Positions 47,959-58,701 of a stretch of 64,000 nt of DNA are shown one piece after another (the first letter of the stretch is position 1; the number at the start of each line of letters is the position of its first letter). The translations under genes were made by a program, and so were the position numbers. Under the pieces are notes generated by a model. It did no database searches. It was not told the DNA's origin and saw only the letters and a program-made list of their open reading frames with translations. This DNA comes from Amphirosellinia nigrospora (Eukaryota; Ascomycota; Sordariomycetes; Xylariales; Xylariaceae): the NCBI GenBank assembly GCA_004123355.1, contig SCHM01000004.1, forward strand, positions 2,822,316 through 2,886,315, read 5' to 3'.

Positions 47959-49628
47959 GTTGGGAAAGGAATTGAAGGTTTGAAGAAATTGATCTAGTTA
48001 TTCAAGATTGAGACACTATGTGGTGTGATTGTGTGTAATGGTGATTGGAGATGAGGTAGACAAGGACAACTTTCAAGAGCTGGAAATCTTCACCTTTATA
48101 TGCCCTCGTGCGAACAAGCAGCGTCGGAAGTTAACGGATATAGGGACGTAGAAGTCCCGAGGGCTAGTATTGTAGAACCGTGACGTCTGCTTCAAAGGGC
48201 CGTGTTTTGAATTGGCCTACGGTTGAGTATTTCTCACGGCCCATCATCTATGACCTAAGGGTGGGGTATGTACTTGTTACAATAATGCGGGCAAGATGAT
48301 AGGCATGTGTTCGCATTGTTGCGATAGATATAGAACGCGTGTGGAATATGAATATTAAAATACCAACCTATTTTATAAGTATACTCTACCTACATTACAG
48401 TGTAGGCTGCGAGGAGGGAGAGGAGATGGCGAGATGTAAGTGCGGTTTAGAACCAAGGCCCAGCACCTTGAACTAGACCTAAAACAGTTTCTGCTCTCGT
48501 ACTGGTCAGGTTGAGTTGAGCTATACCCAAAGTAGTTTCTGCTCTCTTATTGGCCATGAACTTCGCGCCGAACGTAGCGGGGATAGTGGACTTAACCTTT
48601 GATACGAACGACTTGATAAAACTACTTCCTTAGAGGTAAGTATCTTTAAAGCGGCATTTATGACTAAGCCCCCGAGGAACGTTGCTCATGCCCGAATCAT
48701 TCGCATATTGACGGAAGATTTAAACCAAATGCTAGTATACATTGATTACCATTTGTACTAGAACCGTCGTTATTTACTTTGCGGAGAAGTTCATACTGTA
48801 GGTGAACTATACTGACAAAGCGCTCATGCCTTGGAAAATGAGCATTACTCGTGCCATTTAGTTGCCGGCGTCCTGCATTGCCCCCTACTTCAACAAATCA
48901 GGATTAGACAAATGCTTAATCACAAGTTTCCATTTAAATTCTCAGCTCTAGAAACTAGCTAGGCAATGATTCCCCAAGTTTCGCTGGCACAAGTTATTCC
49001 CTGAATTGAGGTGTCGTCTTTGCTCTGGTAGTTTCTGGTAGCGAAGCATAGTCTCATCCAACGGAGTTGCGAATCATCACTCTTAGGGCCGATCAATCCC
49101 CTCAAACGCCTCTCATCACAACAAATCGACTGCCAAGAATCGCCATGATGCTCTTCAAACCCGCTCTAGGATAGGCGCTTGAACTACCTGCCTAGCTCTC
49201 TCGGAGCCTGAGCATAGCTCACAATGCCCTCAACGCAATGTGTAGATTAGCGAAGGCCCGAATCGGCTTCACTAGATCAAAGCAGCGGGCGCATATCAGA
49301 CCATGTTACAACTAGGCCGGGTCCAAACAGCAGTCGGTTGGTGAACTGCGGGAGGCTCTTCTAACACACTTATTCGAGTGTCAAATTTATGAAAGCTGGG
49401 CTTCCCACGCATTTTAGGTTGGCCGTAAAAAAGAGGAAGTGGGGTAGGTAATTTACCCGCACGCGTTGAGCATAGACCACATTAACTAGGGGCATAATCT
49501 CGTTGGATAGGCAACCGCTATTATAAGATACAAAAAGAGACTTATGTATCTTTGATGCTCTCTCCTTGCATGCCATTTGGCTACTACCAATCCTCAGATC
49601 TTCGCAACGACTAGACCATTGACCTAGA
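47959..49628. other. Intergenic divergent region with small duplication
   Basis: There are 1.67 kb between divergent genes. No supported coding sequence. A 36-bp imperfect direct duplication is listed separately. Confidence 0.45.
48473..48556 (+). repeat. 36-bp imperfect direct repeat, two copies
   Basis: Copies at 48473-48508 and 48521-48556 share the core AGTTTCTGCTCTC and differ at about seven places, mostly transitions. This is consistent with an old local duplication. Confidence 0.5.
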
Positions 49629-50594
49629 ATGGACGATCATAGGAGCAAACGGCAGCGTACGGATACGAACGAAGACCCTGACCCGCATCCTGTTGAGGTA
49701 GACGCCTACGATTCTGATGATTCTGTCGACTTCGACGAGTATAGCGAGGACTTACCTCCCGAATTCCTGGGCGAACGGCGCTACGACCGTAATGCGGCTG
49801 TAACTGAGGTTAGCTCACATGCGTCTTATTAACAGGACGTGTAGCCCTTGGACATATATATCTGTATTAATGCAACATATATAGGTTGAACGGTACGACC
49901 TTTTGAACAAATCACCGCCAAGTCGTTGCCGATGCAGCGCTCAGTCAAAAAGCTGTCGCAATTGCGTTTGCAGCAGGGCAGGAATCGGCTGCAACGAGTC
50001 TTGCGGATGCCACAACGCCTGCGGGAATCGTATTACCGGTGCCAAAATGGATGATTTTTTCGGCACAAATGCCGAAGGAAAACCCACAAACTCCAGCCAT
50101 GCTTTGTCACGGCGTTGCAAGGGATGTCGGATGCGACGTTTGAGTTGCTCACGCGCGACAATCTATTTTGCCATCTGAAAAACGCGTTACGTAAAGGGAT
50201 GGGGGAGTATAGCGAAGAAATAAGGATTTGGCAAGCCGAGTGGGACGAGCTCGAGACGATGCCATTGGACACCGCAGCCACCGAGAGGGTTGAGTTACAG
50301 CGCATGCTTCTGCGTATAGGACTCATTCGGGATTTCCAGTGCTACTACTTCTCTTTCTGTAGGGGAGGAATGCGCTGGGGTGACGAAGACATCACGGACT
50401 TAGAGCAACTTGACCTCCGCGGTTCTTGGGTAGACTGTGAATGTACGTGGCACTGCCCGATGTGTCGCGAGTGCAATGACTGGCGTGATTGGCACTGCGG
50501 AACCTGCAATAAGTGTACGTATGGTGTGAGCCTCCCGTGTAGTGGCTGCGGCGGGGTATCGGGCTCCTATCACGGACTCTCGGCCTGTTCATAA
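49629..50594 (+). CDS. Tesmin/TSO1-like CXC-domain protein
   Basis: This small protein has an acidic N-terminus ([18 protein letters not shown]). After an intron of about 75 bp (49811-49884) a cysteine-rich CXC-type domain follows: [19 protein letters not shown], then [14 protein letters not shown] helical middle is [18 protein letters not shown]-like, ending in a second Cys/Trp-rich block ([19 protein letters not shown], then [20 protein letters not shown]). CXC domains in tesmin/LIN54 proteins bind DNA; the C-terminal cysteine block suggests further zinc binding. A one-base frame change near 50095 separates the two Cys-rich regions. A nuclear role is inferred. Confidence 0.7.
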
Positions 50595-51529
50595 CGGCAG
50601 CTCTTCTCGATTTGGGTGTGAAGAGATATGGGATGGAGAAAGGTGGTTTCGCATTCGCTCCCTCGATATCAGATCCAATAGAATCCCAGGACACCTGTCA
50701 TAAACCTAATGCCCTGCGATAGGCAACAAACACACCTCTTCGTTTACGTCTATGTGCCTACGCCTTGTGACAACCCCCGCCCAGCATCGTAGTCATCCCA
50801 TTACCCCTCCACGAGCTCCAAGAGTATATTACTTGCGGTAAAACTGAATGCTTCGGCAATTTGCTTTTGACTAATATGTCTATAAAATGGGCAAGGTCAT
50901 TGTAGAGAAGCTAAGTCTTACGGCCGATTAAATGTAACGACTATTCAAGACTGCCCTTATGAATTCTTTGAATTGCCAAGGATCTTTTCTATTGGAGGGA
51001 AGATCGTGTAAAGACTTTCAAATAGGGAATCAAGAAATATGTCGAATCAGTGTTAAGCGCAATATCCCGACGAGCTCAGAAAAGATCTACATATTATATA
51101 TAGCTTAACTTTTGTTCCCTGACTTGGGAGTCAACTTGTTATATGATTCTGTAGTTGAGGCTCGTTCTATCTAAAAAGTCGGACTCGATAAAGTCCTATA
51201 ATTTGACGTAACCCCGAACAGCGACGAACCAAAGGAAAAGTTGTGAAAATGAACAGCGTCGTGAATTCCAGAAAGACTAGTAAATGTAATGGAATCTTCC
51301 TCTTACAGAGTACCCTCAACCCGATGGGTCATTAGAACTGGCTGTTGAGACCCTCCCAAATGTGTAAATTTCGATCTTTCTCTAAGACAAGTGCCGATTT
51401 CACTATCCGAAATCCGCCGGGATATCGACTCTTCCTGCCTTTCTGCAAATCTCTAGAGAGCCGTACCTCTTCTCTTAATCATCGGATTATGCGTTACTGT
51501 CTCTAACGGGCCCGCTGTAGAAATTGGTC
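50595..51529. other. Intergenic, nothing recognised
   Basis: About 0.93 kb between convergent genes. No supported coding sequence or repeat. Confidence 0.5.
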
Positions 51530-52235
51530 TAGTCATCTCGGCTCGCGGCCCGCTTCTTCTCGTCCTCCTGCTTAATGCTCTTCAAGCACGAATGAAATTT
51601 CTCACTCATTTCGAGGACTCTTTCGAAGTGAGACTGCTCTACCACGATCGCGGTCTATTCAGGGTCAAAGTCAGGCTCTTCGTACTCGGCTTCAGCTAGG
51701 GTTATTGCCGTTTGAAGAGCGTTGCGAATATCGCTTCCGTTGAGCTGTGCCCCTCCGGATTCCGCTTTTTCTAGTACCCAGTTCTTCGCGCCTCGCGCGA
51801 TTTGAATCTTACCAGGTCGTTCTTTGTCAAGTTTGTGAAAAAGTCCTTGCCAGATCTTTACCCTATTTGCCGATGTGAATGGTCTATATCCTATAGCGGC
51901 GTGGACGCGGGAGATGAAAGCATCATCGATTTGACCAACTCGGTTGGTCGTCAGAATGAGAAGCCCTTTGAAATACTCCATTTGATGGACAAAAGCTTGG
52001 TATCCATTTCAGTGACGACAACTCTCCTCGTTTGTTACTAGTTAGTCTGTGTGTACGCAAACCACATACCTGAAACAAGTCCATTCTTAGCAGGATCACG
52101 ATTTTGCCTCCGTTCGACGAAAATATCGGCCTCGTCAACTAAAAGCATGGCATTCCACGGATCATGCATGTGATTACATACTCGTAGCATATTAAGGTTC
52201 CTTTACCAGACATACGAAACTTCGTTAGCGTAGTC
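51530..52235 (-). pseudogene. 3' fragment of an AAA+ ATPase gene
   Basis: This holds only the second half of an AAA+ module and its C-terminus. Walker B is in WNAMLLVDEADIFVERR near 52115-52165. Sensor-1 is in GLLILTTNRVGQIDDAF and the arginine-finger region in ISRVHAAIGYRPFT, followed by the helical lid (GGAQLNGSDIRNALQTAITLAEAE). An in-frame TAG at 51655 precedes a matching C-terminal stretch (VVEQSHFERVLEMSEKFHS, then EDEKKRAASRDD) ending at 51530. An intron of about 50 bp lies near 52020-52070, with a frame inconsistency after it. Walker A and everything upstream are missing, and the break coincides with the left side of an LTR-like segment. It resembles fungal BCS1/ClpX-like AAA proteins often annotated as uncharacterised ATPases. 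Non-functional as it stands. Confidence 0.7.
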
Positions 52236-52541
52236 TGTAAGGTATTATATTATGTATATATAGGCTAGTCAGGTCCAAGTCCTCCGAAGGAAAACCTATA
52301 GGGTAAGAGCTCCTTTGACGTCACAACTAATTATTGGAATCAATTAGAACTGCTGAAGTAATACTAGGTCAAGGAGTTACCACAGGTACTATATAAGGGC
52401 ACAAGGCATCCATCGTGTATATAAACAGGTCATCCTACTTACTCCATTATATAGTTAAGTAGCTAAATAGTACGCTCGTATACCTTCCATTTTAGCAAGA
52501 ACGAAGCTATTCCCAAGCCTTTCTACTGAGCCCTTGTGACA
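52236..52541 (+). mobile_element. Solo LTR-like segment, copy C (fossil)
   Basis: The right end, GAGCCCTTGTGACA, matches the end of copies A and B, and about 40 bp upstream of it is also related. A TGT-starting left end near 52236, next to GTAG, echoes GTAG after the right end, but the duplication is imperfect, so the left boundary is uncertain. It is more diverged than copies A and B. Confidence 0.5.
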
Positions 52542-52601
52542 GTAGAGGTTTAGATTCTTCATATTTTCTTAAGAACGTGACTAAAATGTGCCTAAAATGG
52601 T

Positions 52602-55600
52602 CTATCTATCTATTCCATGTCTTGGAGAAGCTGGAAAACCTCGGGTCTGGATTGCCCTTCGCACGATCCAGTACTGAGACTCTTTCACCCATGTCGCTTT
52701 TCTATCAACTTGACGGTGTGTTAAGAGAAGTTGTATAACACTTGCGCTGCAAACTCCAGCCGCCCGTAAAAGTGGCGTGAAACCCAGCATGTCTCGACGA
52801 TTAACCTCAATCTTAGGGTGAAATAACAGTAATTTTGTAATCTCTAGGTTGTTCGTGGAAGCGGCTTCCCAAAGTAAGGGATCACCAATTGAATCTTGAA
52901 GCTGGACATCGATTGAAGGATGAGATAGTAGTAGTTCTATAATTTCGAAGTTCCGTGTCGATATAGCGAGGTGGAGTATAGACTCTGTAAAGGGCCGCTT
53001 CTTATTCAAATGAGTCGAATTATAAGATAATAATATCTTGATAATTGTTAAGTTTTCTTTTAGAACGGCTTCAGAAAGTGGATAGTTGCCAAGCCTATCT
53101 TGAAGATTCACATCGATCGAAGGATTGCCTAACAGTAACTCAATAATCTCCGTGTCAAGCTGTAAGGAAACAGCTAGCAACAGTGGATAGTTGCCAAAGA
53201 TATCTTGAAGATTCACATCAATCGAAGGATGGCTTAACAGCAATTCAATAATCTCCGTGTCAAGCTGTAAGGAAATAGCTACCAACAGTGGAGACTTTCC
53301 ATCTCCGCGTTGAAGGTTGACATCAATAGAAGGATGAGCTAATAGCAGTTTGGAAACTTTAAAGTTCCGGGTACTGATAGCCTCGCAAAGCGGAACAACG
53401 CCGTTATCGCAGAAATTGAAATCGATAGTCGAGTGCCGAAGTAGAGCCTCCAGCACCTCCATTTGACAGGCGCTGGATTTCCGAACGCACTCGATAACTA
53501 AACCTTTATAATTTGTGTGATCGCAAGCGCCGACGAGGTGTGGCCTTGCCCCAGTGCCAAGAAACGTTGAGCCGTGGTATAATCACCTCTTGAGAAAGCA
53601 ATGCATAGAGCCGTGCACCCATTTGTTTGCGGGCGTTGATGTTAGCTGGATCAGCCTCTAATAACACCATTAGGGTTTGAGAGTTTTCTGCAGAGAACGC
53701 GACCTTGATGAGGGTTTTAACCGAGTCATCTGTCAACTCTAAGGCTTTACGGAGTAATGGTAGGGCTGTAGAGCCTCCATACTCAACTATATAGTGCAAA
53801 AATCTAAACCCACTGTATGTAGGTTTGAAGAAACTTCTTAATTCGTTTTTTCGTAGGCCCATCAGGCCGGGCAGGAACCACTCAACGGACACAAAAACTG
53901 CCGGGGTGGTGACTTAGTCAAGCGCCCGCCATGGTGAATTAATAGTTCCACCATTGATGGCGATTTGCGAAGTCTAGGCTTCTTGAGCCGCTCTCAGGTC
54001 CATCAGATGGCGCGATGTTCGGGTCCGCACCCTTCCCGAGAATAAATTCGGCTGCTGACAAGCTATTGGCTGCTACTGCCCTTGTAAGAGCTGTATCTTT
54101 CGAATATTCGTCTATCCCATTTACCAGAGCGCCTCTTTGGATCATATAACTCGCCATATCAACACTCATGCTACGTGGGAAACTTGCTAACATATTTCCT
54201 GGTTTCATGGTGGTCGAGAGTTGGAGGTGATCCCATAAAGCATCGCACAAAATGATACAGTTCAGAATACTGAAAAGCATACATGTGTCGATTCGTTCCC
54301 AACGAGTGTTTCTGAGATCAGGTTCGAACTGAGGCATGCTGCGTAATTCAGTCTCGATCTGACCAAGCTGGCCTGGACCCAATGACTGTTTAGCGCATTC
54401 GAGCACGAGAGCTGAAATGGCCTCATTATTGCCGAAGGCCATTGCTGCGACCAACGGGTTTGGAAACCTCTCTTTTTTTTCAAATAGTGTAAATGAGTCA
54501 TGTGGCCCTGGGTGTATGTGAATGAGACTTGCTAAGTTTTTCTCTGCCAAAATATACAGGAGATTCACTCTGACGGTGTGACGTCGACTCCTGTATCGTT
54601 GCAGCTCATTGTCCAGGTTGACCCATTTCTCCAACGGAAATGTCGACAAAAATTCGGACTGGTCTGAACTCCAATTTTGCGCTGAATTGGCATGATTAAG
54701 TATATATTCAACGGCGTACCTAAGAAATGGCTTCTTGTTTCGACTATTTTTATTTTTTGGCTTGCTGCGTCGATTGTGCAACTTCTAACTGCGCGAGGCA
54801 GATATCTCTCAGCCTGTTCTGGCTGGCCCCTTCACTCAAACTTCTCGGTGGTGTTAAACGAAGCAACAATTTTTCGAGTCCATGTTCCCTTATCAGATAG
54901 TCTCTTACTGATTCATGTATGAATTGAATAACGTCATCTTTCTTAGTAACCTCTGCAAGTCCCTTAGAAGCATTGAGGTTGAAGCGGCTGATATGCTCTA
55001 TGGATACGACCGTTTCATCCCAATCCAAAGATGCGTCAGCGTCGCTTCCACATTGGATGCCGAAGTAGAGCTCCTCAGGCCGAAGTGGTCGTTTCGCGAA
55101 GAGAATCCATTGAATACAGAGTACCATCTCCTCTATATTCTCGTTGTCGCGAGTTAGAATGTCTTGAAAAAGGTCGTGTAAGCCTCGGGTATTTGCCGCA
55201 ATCTCTTCTGCACACTGATATTCCCCCCTTTATCGTTCTCCTTGTTGAGGATATCAACAACAAGGACCGCCCAGAGGAAAATCTTCGATGATCTCTCGAA
55301 GATCTCGTCCTCGATCTTCTGTCGTAGTTGATTGTGGTTGATCCTAAGTTGAGAGTGAATATAGCATCTAATATCATTCGAGTGGGCATCTTCGTCCTCA
55401 AGTACAAGTTGCAAACCATGTCGAATCGTGATGTGGGGGTAATGGCGGCTAGAAAAACAGACTCTGACATTTGAGGAAGATGAAATGGATTCTTCTCCAA
55501 GCTCCTCAAAAAGTATATCATGTCGCGAATCTCATCTTCTGGGCACTCATCTAACGCGTCGATAAAGCAGTACAATTCTCGATCGTTTAACTGCCATAAA

Positions 55601-57447
55601 ACCGAACGAAAACAATCCTTTAGCGCCTCAATCGGCCACGAGCATGCATCTTCAGAGTTAGGAATTGGAATAAAATGATCTGAGGCGACGCCGGTGTCAC
55701 GTAGAACTACTATTAATTGCCATAGTAGGGATCTATACATCCCTTCTGTTGAATGTTCGTGCGGAGTGCCCCGAGCGTTGAAGAAGAACTTAAGCACGAT
55801 GCGACCATTCTTATTCCGCGCCGCGTTTTGATAGAGATATTTCATCGAGATGGACTTGCCGGTTCCTGGCTTGCCCTTCATCCAGAGGATCCCATGGTGT
55901 GTATCCATTTGTAGCGGGTCATGCCATGACTCCCAGGAATGGTGCTTGAGCAGCCATTGGCATGTCTTGCGCTGTGCGCTTTTCAGGGTCATGTATCGTG
56001 CGTCAATGCCCTCAAAACTTAACTGTTCTAAAATTTCATCGATTTGCTCAGCCGATAACTTTGTGCAAGAGTCTGGTGGCTCGTGTTCTGGCAATTGACT
56101 AGCCATGGGATGCGGTGGAAGAGGAGGTTCCGACAAGTTCTCTTGCGCTTTGAGGATTAAGTCAGCACCTTGCGAAATTCTGGGTCCTCAGCACTAGTAA
56201 ATCTACACATATCAACGTGGTCAGCCCGGATGTGAACTCTGATCTCATGATATGGATCATGAATTGAAGACGAGTAGTCCTCTACGATCTGATGGTATAA
56301 AATGTCAGCTTGTACATGCGTGTCTTAGCGGTTATTCTTTGCATATAAGGCTTAATCTGACCTTGGCCTTGAGAACATTGTGCTTGAACTCTTCCTGGAA
56401 TGTATAGATGGACCAATTACGCTCATTTGTCCACTTGAAAAACTCATCCGCCAACAATTGTGATATATCAGCTCCAGGCATCAGCGCATGAGCAATTTTC
56501 TGGTTAACCTTAAATCCGGCTGCTTCGGCTATCGGCTGAATAACTCGACGCAGGGTATCACAAGGGTCAGCCCCTGCGTGTGGTGTGCCGAAGAAGAATA
56601 AACTTTTTGTGGCCTCATACACAGCATAGCGAGCAGACTGACTCTGCTCATAATACTTTGACATTCTCAACATCTCTTTGACAAGTATACCTCCCAAGCT
56701 GTGAGCAATGAACATGAGAGGCCGGCGAGGGTCTAGCCTGCGGCGACCCTCTAAGTCCGAAAGGAAACTTCTTGCATGATCACACAGTCCGTTCTGACTT
56801 GGCTGTCGAATCCAAGTATTCCGAATGTTGGTATCGTAACCAAAGGTGAAGACACGTGCATTAGGAACAAGATCGGGGAGAAGATCTACAACATAAAAGT
56901 TAACTTGAGATCTCATCATCTAGTTGAGTTTAGGTCGCCCAAAGCACTACGAAAACAACTTGATGCCCTGTGCTATGTCCAAATATTGTATAATCCCGAT
57001 TGGTGGCTATCGTTGTATTGTTGACATAGTCATGAATTTCATTATACACGTAAGGAGAGAGGGCAGATAGTAGAGCTATTCGTAGGCGATGACAGACCTC
57101 TGGGCCAGTATACAAACTCGGGCTTCGTAGATGCATTGTTGGAAGCCTCGGGGTCATTACTCCTTTGGGGACCAAACGGTAACCGTTTCCTTTTCGTCCA
57201 CTTTTCCGTTGACAAGTCAGTATGAATGGCGCGTTTCTTAGACCGCCATGTTCGCTCAGGGTGTCCGGTAAAGCCATGAACAAAGCATATGCTACACCAT
57301 AAAGTTAGATATACATGCGCAGCTAGATCGTGTTGTAAATACTCACTCAACAACCGGGGAGTTAGGAGTATATAACTCCGTAATCCCGGTTGCATGGATG
57401 TTGCCCACATATCTTGTACCTAGCTGCGGAACAGGTGTTTCTGTCAT
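52602..57447 (-). CDS. NLR-like protein: esterase (SesB-like)-NACHT-ankyrin
   Basis: This is a large multidomain protein of the fungal NOD-like-receptor type, involved in some species in non-self recognition and programmed cell death. It starts MTETPVPQLGTRYVGNIHAT. The N-terminal alpha/beta-hydrolase effector has ICFVHGFTGHPERTW, the nucleophile elbow FIAHSLGGILVKEML and FFFGTPHAGADP. The NACHT domain has Walker A MKGKPGTGKSI near 55860 and Walker B LYCFIDALDEC near 55560. Then come winged-helix/linker regions (VIQFIHESVRDYLI) and ankyrin repeats: degenerate ones around 53.5-54.8 kb and at least six regular ones in 52.6-53.46 kb. The gene spans at least seven frame segments. Some joins are introns, but several (for example between HKL-stop at 53506 and the downstream ANK frame) are one-base changes. 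About 1500 residues if whole; present functionality doubtful. Confidence 0.8.
53092..53295 (-). repeat. Two near-identical 102-bp ankyrin-coding tandem units
   Basis: Two adjacent units with a 102-bp period (34 codons) each encode NPSIDVNLQD or HPSIDVNLQD, then GNYPL, then AVSLQLDTEIIELLL-type sequence. They differ at only a few bases, whereas flanking repeats are more diverged. This indicates recent duplication or conversion within the array. Confidence 0.75.
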
Positions 57448-58701
57448 TGTGGAATGACGTAAATCGGGCTAGATCGGTAAAAACTAACTGGAGCTATCGT
57501 AAAACCTAAAGCGCATGAGGCCTAAAATTATGCCATGCGGGAATACTGGTTGAACCGTCAGGAAGTTGAAGTATAGTTGGTGCAACAAGATATCACAGAA
57601 GAAAATTGTTTCTCAATCAGCACAATTCAAGTTGAATGAGAAGCATGTGATGATGGTTATCAATGAGGCTTTAATACTTAGTAACTCTCCTGTGCTTGAT
57701 GAAGGAGTGAAGAAAAACCAGTCGCAGGAGGGAATCGGGGTACTAAAGATGAGGGGAAGAATGAGGCTATGTATGCAATGTTACCTAAGCGGTGGCTGGG
57801 TAGGTACTTTTGCATCTATTCGTTCGGAGAATCAATAAACGCGGGGCGTCAATGAGGCGCAGCGGGACATGATATGGTGATGTATAGAAAGCCTGCAGAA
57901 CGTAGCGAATTAGGGTCCGGCAAGGTAATAGGCGAGGCGTAGCCGCCTGAATAAGTACCCATCCCAAGCATCTACACGAATTCTCAGTCATGTAATTCTT
58001 TTCAGGCGCCATCCCGCACCAATGACAGTCAGATAGATTCCATTTAATAATCGAACTTCCTAAGATTAGGAACATTAGTGGTTGTCACTAGAACTACCAA
58101 GTAAGGACGCCATGACTATAAATCTCGAGACAATTTTTACTTTGGTCAGGGGCTCAAGAAAAAAGGGTGGTATGCCGATTCTAGTTTGAGGACAAGCTGA
58201 ACCCGGGACGGTGGCATTAACTTCGCTACCTAGAGGGGGGTATATCTTTTAGGGTAGAAATCGTTGCGTCCCTGAAGTACCGGGGGCAAACTTTAGGTTA
58301 TATAAATCCTCTAATGGACCCCGTAGTGCCTCCGGATACGTGACCTGGTCCTTGCTAAAGACGACGACGGGTCTGCGCCAACAGTAGAACGAGTGGCAAA
58401 GCCACCGAAGGCCGCACGTAGCAATGTTTGGTTCGTCATTTCATCTTGGGATGGTGGATGAGAAAACACAATTGCTAAGGGATAAGAGAAGGGCTAATCA
58501 CTTTGCAAAAACGGAGAGAATAACAGAGGGTGAGGATTCAAACTGGGCATAAGTCAAGTATTATGATTTCAAGTTATTATTAGCCGCAGAATAAAGGACT
58601 ATGTAGAATACGAGCCTATTGCTCGAGGTTCGGATTATGCAATTTGTTACTTTTATGATCATCAGTCTCTAAATTTATTCCAGCTGCCTCATTATACCTC
58701 A
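57448..58701. other. Intergenic, nothing recognised
   Basis: About 1.25 kb between the NLR start and the regulator stop. A 91-codon frame at 57566 has no family likeness or context and is not called. Confidence 0.5.

Noticed and set aside
50683-50773. TGTCATAAA ... CCTTGTGACA pair, considered as a further LTR
   Set aside because: Only the terminal few bases match; too short, no duplication and no internal similarity to the other copies.
57566-57838. 91-codon frame between the NLR and regulator genes
   Set aside because: No family likeness, low-information composition and no regulatory context.
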